This document shows positions 24,270 to 33,100 of a DNA stretch of 64,000 nt, piece by piece. The stretch's first letter is position 1. Every line of letters starts with the position of its first letter. Location: contig JAIVFJ010000305.1 in NCBI GenBank assembly GCA_025765615.1, forward strand, positions 1-64,000, read 5' to 3'. The DNA comes from Zopfochytrium polystomum (Eukaryota > Chytridiomycota > Chytridiomycetes > Chytridiales > Chytridiaceae). Made by a program: the position numbers and the translations under genes. Below the pieces are notes generated by a model. The model was given only the letters and a program-made list of their open reading frames with translations. It made no database searches and had not been told where the DNA came from.

Positions 24270-24426
24270 GTAAACAGTCTACTCTGAGTGAGTGAGTGGA
24301 AGGAGTGAATGAAGTGGAGATGCGTGTTTGTGGGTGGTCCTTCTCCCCAACTTGGAGAGAAAGAGAAAAAAAACTCTGTTATGAATAATTGATACATAAT
24401 GATGATATGCACGCTGTAATAGTTGC
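24270..24426 (+). repeat. Interspersed repeat family, truncated copy C
   Basis: First ~157 bases of the repeat family (GTAAACAGTCTACTCTGAGT onward), cut off after GTAATAGTTGC. The sequence right after it (CGCATTGGGTGAGGGTTTGA) matches the DNA beyond the far end of full copy E, so the missing half was deleted after the segmental duplication. Confidence 0.85.
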
Positions 24427-24844
24427 CTTCTTGTCCGCATTGGGTGAGGGTTTGACTTCGCCCACACAGATACAAACACACACAAACACACACACACAAT
24501 TGTTTGTAATCAAATTTTGCGTGTGGGAAGTTCCCACTGTGAAACATAGAAAAAAAACTGAAAGAGAAATAAAAACAGGAGAAAAGGAAAAAAAATCGAG
24601 TTCCTTGCGTGTCCTGAATGCCGCACTTCTCCGGCTTTGACAAATTTAATTATACAAGTCCAAGCGGAAGTCCGAAGCAGTTTTCTTCTTTTATTTATTT
24701 TTGTCCGGCTCTCTCTCTCTCTTCTCTCGCAGTAAACTCTCTCTCTCTCTCTTTCTCTCTCTCTGTTGCTCTCTCTCTCTCTCCTCTCTCTCTTCCTCCC
24801 TCTGATGGGCTACCAAACGCCATTAACAAACACACCCACAAGCT

Positions 24845-25946
24845 ATGTCCCGCACACGAACTCCTGACCGGCAGAAGCCGGCCGTCCGCGCAGTCTTCCT
24901 CCTCCTCGTCCTCCCACTCGCGCTTGCTTCCCTCGTGCAGCTGCTGCAGCTGCCCACCGTTGACGCTGCTCCCACCCCCGGTCTCTGCGGCAGCAAGCCG
25001 TGCAAGACCGGCGGTTCTTCGTCTGTGGGCGGCGGCGGCGGCCGCACCAGCAGCGGTGGAGGCGGCGGCAGCGCCGGCCCCACAAGCGGAGGCGGTGGAG
25101 GCCGTCCCAGCAGTCGTGGCGGTGGTAGTGGATCGGGCGCCCGCGGCGGGCGGCCGCAGCCTGCATCGCGGCCGGCATCCAGCGGCCGGCAGTCGCAAGC
25201 CGCACGTCGCAACCCCTCGTCGTCGCAGCAGTCGCCAAAGCCCGCGCCGCTGTACCGGGCGATCTCGGCGGAGGACAAGAAGAACCTGCAGGCGGGCAAG
25301 CCGATGGTGTCGTCGTCGGCGTCCGGGAGCAAGCCCGCGCCGGGCAAGGGGAACACCTGCACCGACTGTCCGAACGGCGGCGCGCCAAAGTGCCCGACGT
25401 GCCACGTCGGGAACCAGCACCAAGTGCAGTCGGACTGGATTTCGACCACAAAGAGCAAGGCGCGCGCCGAGTTTTACAACAACAAGGGCGGTGGCCACGG
25501 TATTGTGGAGGTGAGCGCCTTTGTGAGGAGAGCTCCGTCTTTTCCTGTTTCTAAGCTCGAACGCCCCCAATGCTGACTCTTCCCAGATCGACAAGTCGAA
25601 ATTGGGGCGCACGGTCGACATGACTAAAAGCTCGAATGTTGGGCGGCCGGACAAGTCCGGTGACGGCAAGTTTGCAAATAACAAAGCGAACCCAACAGAC
25701 CCGCATCAGAAGGTTGTGAACCGAGGCGAGCGGTGGGGAAGGATGACCGAGGAGGTGTTGGTGCACAAGGAGATTCCTGCGTCGGCATGCAAGATGGTGA
25801 ACGGATCCTGCAGCGGCAGCAGTGGTGCGAGCTCGTCGGGAGCGTCGAGCAGCAAGGTAAGGGCACACGCAGGGCACGGTTGGGGGTGTTGATGATTGGC
25901 AGCACGCACTGACAAGCTCTATTTCAAGGGTGGACGCAAGAAATAA
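24845..25946 (+). CDS. Secreted Gly/Ser-rich protein with CxxC-x7-CxxC motif, copy 1
   Basis: Family not recognised. Three exons, 24845-25510, 25587-25856 and 25929-25946, joined by GT-AG introns of 76 and 72 bases; 317 residues. Residues 1-40 look like a signal peptide (basic start, then VFLLLVLPLALASLVQLL). Residues ~55-105 are Gly/Ser repeats, then a Pro/Ser/Arg-rich stretch. A compact C-terminal half begins at KPAPLYRAISAEDKKNLQAG and contains CTDCPNGGAPKCPTCHVGNQ, a C-x2-C-x7-C-x2-C-H pattern that could bind zinc or form disulfides. It continues through DWISTTKSKARAEFYNNKG to a Lys/Gly tail. The last exon encodes only GGRKK. The copy at 52.2-53.4 kb has the same exon structure. A wall or extracellular role is inference from the signal peptide and Gly/Ser repeats. 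Confidence 0.8.
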
Positions 25947-26336
25947 TGATAAGATGACCCGCAAAAGAGAGCTCTGCCCTACTCGCTGCATTATCGCTCA
26001 AGATGGACTTAAATTCGCTGGGCGCTGGCTGCATGGAGCAAATGCAACAGGCCGATATTCAGAATGTTTCCGTCTTTACTTATGTGTCCCCGCGTCTTTC
26101 TCGTTTTACTCCTTTCGTCTCTGCCTTGCTTCAATCCGCACTTACGTGCCAATATCTCACCCTTTTCCTCTCACTCTCTAACTTTTGTTCTCAGTCACTC
26201 ACCGTTTTCTCTCTTCTCTTTCTTACTTTCTTCTTCACTTCATGTTTCTCGATGCTTTCTCCCTCTCCAAGAACTCCATCGACTTTCATCATTCACCCTC
26301 AGCTCGTTGTAGACAACTGCGTCACTTTTCGCAGCT

Positions 26337-26640
26337 AGGGTTACCGACACAACCCATCCCAGTTAACGACAGTGTCACCATCTGTCGGCTCAAACCATCC
26401 GCAGAACATCAGCATCGTGTAACTGATGAAAAGCAACACACCACTGACTTCTACAACATTCGTCACTCGACCAGCATTTACAACCTGCAGCACATCTAAT
26501 GCAAATTTTGCTCCACATCTGCCCACATATCTGGTTGTTTCAACTCAGCAAAGGGCACTGCTGGCCTTTTGTTCTCTGCCCATTTTGTTTTTACAACCTG
26601 GAATTGATGTGGCAAAAAACTAACTGTTCAGTCATCTTCA
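26337..26640. other. Short spacer between duplication arm and LINE
   Basis: No recognisable feature; may include the 5' end of the LINE that follows. Confidence 0.4.
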
Positions 26641-26657
26641 ACAGCTGTGCTCCTTCT

Positions 26658-26688
<31 letters not shown>

Positions 26689-29600
26689 CATTGTTCCGGC
26701 CCCAAAGGGGCTGGTGGGAAAGTCTACCGAGCCTTCTCTGCCAAGGCTGCATCCATCTCCCACTGGCTCGATCACACCAAAACCTGCATCCTTGCCATTC
26801 AAGAAACTGGCTGCACTGACACAGAGGCCACCCACTCGATTTGTCGCATCACTAAGAATTACAAAGGTTTCTTCATATCCTCCACCCCCTCCGCCATGCT
26901 GGTGTTGGCTTCATATCTCATCTTCCCTGGCACCACACGTCACTGACATTTCCCACTTTGGAGCTCATGCCATGCCCTCACCTTATCTTTTGCTCAATGC
27001 TCCATCCTCCTGCGAAATATATACTGGCCTGCTGGCCCCCAATCTGAGGGACTCCCTGACTTGCAAAAATGGAGCAAGTCTCCTGCCTCTTCTGACTCCA
27101 CCTCACCCCACCAAGCCACCTGGTTTAGTGACTGGAACACCATCACTGACGCTCTTGACCACTCAGCCAGAGCCCCCACATCTCCTTCCTGCCATAGGTT
27201 CCTCCCCACCCTCTCCCTGAAAGTCTTTGTTGATTCCTTTCGACACCTGCACCAGACTTTCCCTCTTACACACACACCGCTGGCTCCTACTCCTCTCGTT
27301 TGGACAGCATTTGGCTCTCGCCAGCTGCTCTTGCCTACTTCACTGAAGCTAACATTTCTTCTCCACTTGAGGAGCCCCACCTCACTGACACTTCAGACCA
27401 CCTCCCCTTCAACATAATCCTTGCTTCCTCCCCTTCCACACGTTTCCCTTCTTCGCTCTGTGCTGGCAGGTCATCAAACCTTTGGAAGCTTCAGAAGAGC
27501 AACTAGACAATTTCACATCACCTGTCTCACTTGAGCTTGCCCCCCTCTCAGCAGCCCTCACAGTGTTGGACACCATTCTCCTCTCCTCTGAGCTTGGGTT
27601 CCTACACTCTCCAACCCTACCTTTCACTACCCCTCCCCAGAACGTGCATCACTCCTAGTCAGCCACCTTGACACACTCTCCACATTGTTTCATGAGTTGC
27701 TGCTTCAGCTTGGTAAAAAGTTCCGTCCTCACAAGGGAGCCTCCTCAGCAGTGCCAAAGATATATTGCTGTGCCAAACCATTTCTCGTTGCACGTTGGAA
27801 ACTAGAGAAACTCTGGGCACTTGCCAAAGTCCCTGTGCACAATCTGGCTAACATCTTCCCTTCCATTCCTTTGACCACATCTGAGTGGGGCGCAGATCAG
27901 TCTAACTCCTTCTTGTCCCACATCCACTCAGTACAAAGCCTGTTTCTTTGACACAACTGACTATGGTGACATTTTGCTCCGTGCCTTCAACCGCCATTGC
28001 CAGGCCATCTACCATGCCCAACGCCAGGCAGCAGAAAAGTACAAAATGGAGGACATCACCACAGCTCCCACACGTAGACATGACCTTTTCTCTTCTGGCA
28101 AGATAAAGACTGTCCTCAACAACATCCTTAACCGCACACGCAGCAACTCCAGCATGGACCACATTTGCTACACTACTGACGAAGGTCCCTCAATCACCCA
28201 CAATCCCAACCTTGTCCCTGGCATCTGCCAACAAAAGGTTGAACATTGGTTTCGCCCTCATACCCTCACTCTCTTTCCACCATCCTCGCCATTCCACTCT
28301 GAGATGCAACCCCTGTCCCCACATTCCTCCGGATCTTTTCTCAAAGGTTATGTTGCCCCCTTCTGCCACGACATTGAAAACGCCCTCAAATCTCTTGCCT
28401 CCAACATGGTCCCTGGCCCCTCCCAAATCTCTAGAGAGCTCCTCCTCGCAGCTGGCCCTGATACTCTTGCATTCTTCTCCTCCCTAATCAATTGCTCTTT
28501 TCTCTTCCTTGACATCCTGGACTCTTGGGCATCTTCCTCCATCTTCTCAATACACAAGAAAGCTGCGTGGGGTGGTGACATCACTAACCTCTGTCCAATC
28601 AGCCTCTGTATACTTGCAGCCAAAGTTGTTCAGTCCATCCATCTTACTCGTATCTCTTCCATCCTCTCTTCTCACAATGTACTCCTTGGTCACAACTTCT
28701 CTGCCCTCCCTGGATCTTCTATCCCCTACCATCCCCATTGGCACTTTGATTCGGCAAGGGTCCTTTGTGGGACCCCTTGATTGGCGAATCTTTGGGGATC
28801 CTGTTCTTTGCGTTCTTGATCATTGTACCACCAGTTTTGTTTTCTTGGTTCCCACTCCTTGTAACTTCCCTGTCGAATTCTTCAACCCCCAACCCACTGC
28901 TTCTGTTACTGGTTTGCCCTTGTCAACAACACCAACACCCTCACCAGCACCTTGGAGGGATCTTCAGGCCAACGTCCTCTTTGAGTACCAGTCACATAAC
29001 AACATGGAGTCTAACACCAAGAAACCCTTCATCTCCACTGTCAATACCCCACAATCAGCAGCAACCACCATCAACTGGGGCACCACTGTCCTTCCTGCTC
29101 ACCCTCCAAACACCACCTTTCAACACCTTGGCAACCACTTCACAGCAGATGGTATGAGCTCAGCAGCACGGCAGCAAATCCTTTCCACCACTATCAATTT
29201 CCTCAACATCACCAAACACAAATAGATGGGTGACAAAATTGCTTCTTACCTCATCTATAACATCCTCCATCCCCCCCTTGCCCCCGACAGTTTCTTCCAT
29301 CTGATGACCCCACCACAAGTAGAATTCTTCCACATTGTTGACTGAACTCACACACACCCCAAACCCCAACTCCTTTCTCACTACTCCAGGCTCCCTGAAC
29401 GCCTTCACCCTTCCTCCCACAATTTCCACTTGGTCCAATGCCTTGGCTGCCCCATTGGGTCCCCCCATTCTCTCACCCATGCAGCAAGCACATCTCTCCC
29501 TACAATCCAACTTCCCTTGTGTACTCCACCTACACAGTCCTCCATCAGCAGCCTCACAAGCGCTACTGCAACTCAACCCTCCCAGTCCATCTTCTTTGTT

Positions 29601-30191
29601 AACTGCCCTTCCCCAACTGCTGTTTTCATACCCACTACTCCACTTTCAATCCAGCGCCCTTCAGGCATCCCTACTTTCAACCAATGGACATGCTCCTCCT
29701 CCCTGCTGCCCATGCTCAAAACCACCCATCCTTGACTTTTGACACTCATGGCTCCCTTTGTGACAAGGGCTTCATGGCTGGATCTGTTGTTTCCCTTGAG
29801 CTTGTCTTTCACCCTCCCTCCACTCTCTGCCTCTTCCACCACTGCTGAAATTGCTGCTCTCCTTGATGCCCTCACCATCACTGCAAAGCTTCCACTGCCC
29901 CACACTTTTCAACTTGGCAATCTTGGAGTGGTTCACACCTCTGAGAAACTCTTTCCCTCAAACTCCTTTAGTCCCCATCTGCACAGCGAGCTCAACACAC
30001 CTCCTCCCTCTGATTCCCTCCATTGTCATTTGCACACCACTTCCCAACCCACCCTTTGGGCATGCATTGCAGCCACTCTACAGTCTTGGATTGGCCCCCC
30101 CCACAAGTTTCCTGGGTTTGTGGACACAACAGCAATGCTGGCAACGAACAAGAATACAAGCTGGTATCATCTGTACCCACAACTTACAGCC
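26641..30191 (+). mobile_element. Decayed LINE with AP-endonuclease, RT and RNase H remains
   Basis: Non-LTR retrotransposon relic, plus strand, in many broken frames. About 26735-27420 is an apurinic-type endonuclease: SISHWLDHTKTCILAIQETG near the start, then in another frame SRLDSIWLSPAALAYF and a DTSDHLPF end block. About 28340-28740 carries reverse-transcriptase fingers: NMVPGPSQISRELLLAAGP, FSIHKKAAWGGDITNLCPIS, and LLGHNFSALPGSS. The palm with the catalytic FADD/YADD box is missing. About 29740-30170 resembles RNase H: STTAEIAALLDALTI and WVCGHNSNAGNEQEYKL. A homopolymer of 26 T sits at 26660-26686. A likely C-terminal continuation lies beyond the solo LTR, at 30960-31900. No intact protein can be made. 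Confidence 0.8.
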
Positions 30192-30493
30192 TGTCAGGAA
30201 CATGGCAGGACAGTACAAGGCAGACAAGGAACTAAGAGGAGTGATGATTGTATTGGAGACAATAATTCACTTGAGGGATGGGACCCCATCCCCCTTTTAT
30301 ATCTTTTGAGAGTCTTCCTTGTCAAGACTCAAAGAAAGTTCCAGAAAGAGCAATTAGTATTACAATGATACCAATGATACCAATGACAACAAGACAAGTC
30401 AGGAAAGCAAAGAAGGTTCCAGAAGGTTCCACAAGGTTCCATGAAGGAATGTTCTAGAAGGTTTCAGAGGTTTCCAGAGGGTGATTCATAACA
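30192..30493 (-). mobile_element. Solo LTR of the chromodomain Ty3/Gypsy family (old copy)
   Basis: Runs TGTCAGGAACATGGCAGG to GTGATTCATAACA and matches the LTRs at 32748, 36354 and 61442 with scattered substitutions. It is 302 bases instead of 353 because it lacks a tandem expansion near its right end. Flanking pentamers CAGCC and CAACC differ at one position, consistent with a diverged 5-base target duplication. It lies inside the LINE, so it inserted later. Confidence 0.9.
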
Positions 30494-30503
30494 CAACCCT
30501 ACT

Positions 30504-30914
30504 GTAAACAGTCTACTCTGAGTGAGTTAGTGGAAGGAGTGAATGAAGTGGAGATGTGTGTTTGTGGGTGATCCTTCTCCCCAACTTGGAGAGAAAGAGA
30601 AAAAAACTCTGTTATGAATTATTGATACATAATGATGATATGCACACTGTAATAGTTGCTAGGCAAGCGTGACTGGCACAGGGTAAAAACCTCTCCTATA
30701 TTATCTGCTTGAGCAGAGGAGGAGGAAAACTGTTGACACTGGGCTTCTGTTCCACTTAATACTCGGAGTATTTGTCATCAGCGCAAGCCAGCGCCCAGGT
30801 CTGCATTGGCAGTGGCTCACTCTCCCATGGACATCGTGAGAATGATAACTGACAGTCACAATAGATTTGGGTCCGTCTTGTGCCTCTTGCTGCTAACCAG
30901 AGTTCTGCCTAAAA
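30504..30914 (+). repeat. Interspersed repeat family, full-length copy D
   Basis: Full-length copy, starting GTAAACAGTCTACTCTGAGT only 10 bases after the solo LTR and ending CTAACCAGAGTTCTGCCTAA. It, with the solo LTR, splits the LINE. Confidence 0.85.
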
Positions 30915-32354
30915 CCAACCTCGTTCTCAAACAGATCCTCCCAGCCACTGCTGTCATCTCAAATACCCCTGTCTTGGGCCAACTTTGACAACAATTGCGT
31001 CTCCTCGCAAGTCTCTCCATCATGTCACTCTTCTGACCACCTCAGCCTTTGCCCACATCACCCACAACCCTGACCTAGTTCATTGGGAAGCAGCGTTTCT
31101 CGTTCTGCACTCTGGTATTAAACCCCTTCCCTCTTTGGCACTCTCCCTGGCCCTGCTCATTGCAAATACCAACTCCAAATCCTCAGCAACACTTTGCCCA
31201 CCCAAAAAGTTCTACACCAACAACACCCTCAAGTCTACCCAAATGGTCTCTGTCGTCGATGCCACCATGCTTTGGAAACCACAGAGTCTGTCTGGGAATG
31301 CCCTACAGCTGCTGACGCTATTACCATGATTTTTTTTTTTTCGCAACACCCTTGCTGAAACTCTTTCCTCCTCTGTTCCTTGTACCTCATGGTCACTCTC
31401 CTCCCGGAGCCCATCCCATTTACTGGCTCTCCTGCCCTGAATTTCTTTTTGACAATCAATCTTGTATCAATTTTTTCTCCCTCGTTTGTGGCTTCATCCT
31501 CCAATCCTTTTATGACACGTTATTCTCACATGAAAACCCCATTGCCTCTGTCCTTAAACCCCTTGTCACTGCTTTCCATCTGCTCCTTCTTGACGCCCAT
31601 CGCCTCATTTGGATACCCTGTTGTGACGCACTATCTCTTGAGAGAAGTCAAAGTTCATCAAGCTGTCTGACAAGCGCTTTAAGCCCTGCAGATCCCCTAA
31701 GCCCAATCCCCAGGCCCCTCACTCTTGCTCCTCAGCCTCTCACCGACCGTCTTCTCCAATCATCAACCCTTCCCTTCCTCCCACTCCATCATCCCATGGA
31801 ACTCACAACAGCCCTGCACAAACCTCTCAACCTCACTGCACCATGTGTAGTCGCCAGCAGTCCACCGAAACCTGTTTTGAAGATCCTAGCTCAGCTTGGA
31901 TGGCCATGGGAGATCTGATGCTCATTGGGCTGAACAACTCACCCGGCGCCCTGACCTTCCATCGACGTCATCGTTACCCCACGTTGCATGGTGCACGCCC
32001 TACCTCATTTGCAAGGTGCCGTCTATTTTGTCTCGATCGGTGGAGAGGGCCTGCCGACCTACCAGCGTTGCCTTTTGCCCACGCCAACGCAGCTGGCGGC
32101 GGCAGCGTCCAAGCGGTTGTCTTCCATTTTTTGTCTCTGTCTAAAATACCAGTGCAGTGTGGGGATGTAGGGGCAGGAGACTGGCTATAGGAGAATCTAA
32201 CTACTGGGGGACGGGCAATAATGGAATCCTATTAAAGATTTTATCTATTATCGCGGGTTTTGCATCTTTGGTACAAATTGCAAAACTGCTAGATTTGTCA
32301 GATTTCAAGCCCCTGTTATTGCTTCCGCTTTTCTGTCATTTTTCCACTTTTGCT
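30915..32354 (+). mobile_element. Probable C-terminal remainder of the LINE
   Basis: From about 30960 to 31900 broken frames read as one degraded protein, for example FAHITHNPDLVHWEAAFLVL and HRLIWIPCCDALSLERSQ; the latter resembles the Trp/Arg/Cys motif after RNase H in some LINEs. Assigned to the LINE on position and decay level only. From 31,920 to 32,354 no feature is seen. Confidence 0.4.
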
Positions 32355-32360
32355 TTATGA

Positions 32361-32438
32361 TGTCAGGAACAGGGCAGGACAGGACAAGGCAGACAAGGAA
32401 GGAGGAGTGATGATTGTATTGGAAACAATAATTCACTT
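32361..32438 (-). mobile_element. R-U5 ('strong-stop') fragment of the Ty3/Gypsy LTR
   Basis: 78 bases that match one end of the LTR, from TGTCAGGAACAGGGCAGGAC to ATTGGAAACAATAATTCACT with a 3-base gap. The match ends exactly at the predicted transcription start of the element (complement of AAGTGAATTAT). The bases on the left (TTATGA) match the element's own leader next to its LTR, and those on the right (CACCC) match the leader past the primer site. See findings. Confidence 0.75.
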
Positions 32439-32747
32439 CACCCAAAGAATTAATTTGATAGTATCCTTCTCTTATCTCCACTTCTGAGCATGTTGAGGTG
32501 GATCGCACCAGCCCCCATTATTGGAAAAAGGGAGCTCCGACCACTATTTTTCTTGTCTCTGGTTTCAATTCCCAACCCCTCTGGAAAGTTTCTGGTCCCA
32601 TGGATACTGTGTTCTAAAGAATGGTAACCAATGCAGCTGTTCCTGATGCACACTGGTATCTCAATGACCAGCCATGGCCCATTGTGATTACTGGCCGCTT
32701 TCTTCAGCCTGGAAGACCTTTTGTTGGATGTGTCACTGAAGGGATGG
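32439..32747. other. Spacer with unidentified protein-like fragment
   Basis: Plus-strand frames at 32480-32745 read as protein-like (for example DAHWYLNDQPWPIVITGRFL) with one stop; no family recognised. The Ty3/Gypsy element is inserted at its right end (target GATGG). Confidence 0.35.
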
Positions 32748-32856
32748 TGTCAGGAACAGGGCAGGACAGGACAAGGCAGACAAGGAACTGAGAGGAGTGA
32801 TGATTGTATTGGAAACAATAATTCACTTGAGGGATGGGACAGGTCCCCCATCCCCC

Positions 32857-32863
32857 TTTTATA
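32857..32863 (-). promoter_or_regulatory. TATA box of the LTR promoter
   Basis: TATAAAA on the minus strand, 35 bases upstream of AAGTGAATTAT (32828-32818), the predicted 5' end of the transcript. The copy in the 5' LTR is at 36469-36463. Confidence 0.7.
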
Positions 32864-32895
32864 CCTTTTGAGAGTGTTCCTTGTCAAGACTCCAA

Positions 32896-33071
32896 GAAAG
32901 TTCCAGAAAGAGCAATTAGTAATACAATGATACCAATGATACCAATGACAACAAGACAAGTCAGGAAAGCAAAGAAGGTTCCAGAAGGTTCCACAAGGTT
33001 CCATGAAGGAATGTTCTAGAAGGTTCCAGAAGGTTCCAGAAGGTTCCATGAAGGAATGTTCTAGAAGGTTC
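32896..33071 (-). promoter_or_regulatory. Heat-shock-element arrays in LTR U3
   Basis: Alternating GAA and TTC triplets spaced exactly two bases apart: three units at 32896-32908, four at 32974-32991, seven at 33014-33046, three at 33059-33071. Runs of three or more such pentamers are the binding site of heat-shock transcription factor (HSF1). They lie upstream of the LTR TATA box in transcript sense. The same arrays occur in the LTRs at 36354-36706 and 61442-61794. Confidence 0.8.
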
Positions 33072-33100
33072 CAGAGGTTTCCAGAGGGTGATTCATAACA

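Larger units (their letters stand above)
24270..26336 (+). repeat. Inverted segmental duplication, left arm
   Basis: This ~2.07 kb block reappears in reverse orientation at 51849-54366. The shared content, in order, is the start of the interspersed repeat, a diverged AT-rich spacer with GT/CT microsatellites, the Gly/Ser-rich secreted gene, and ~390 bases of 3' flank ending at GTCACTTTTCGCAGCT. Introns are the same length in both arms for the first intron (76 bases). The left arm has lost the 3' half of the interspersed repeat relative to the right arm. Confidence 0.85.
32748..33100 (-). repeat. 3' LTR of the element
   Basis: 353 bases, TG...CA ended (TGTTATGAATC...CTGACA on the minus strand). 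In transcript sense it contains heat-shock-element arrays at 33071-32974 and 32908-32896, a TATAAAA box at 32863-32857, a predicted start near 32828, and R-U5 from there to 32748. Confidence 0.95.

Noticed and set aside
26660..26686. Poly-T run read as the complement of a retroposon poly-A tail
   Set aside because: It lies at the 5' side of a plus-strand LINE and similar tracts are common in intergenic DNA here.
32439..32443. CACCC match beside the strong-stop fragment taken as proof of leader sequence
   Set aside because: Five bases alone could be chance; kept only as supporting detail, the main argument being the exact end at the transcript start.
32750..33049. 99-residue 'MEPSGTFWNLLEHSF' frame found in each LTR
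   Set aside because: A frame through the heat-shock-element repeat; its conservation follows from LTR identity, and it has no start context or domain.
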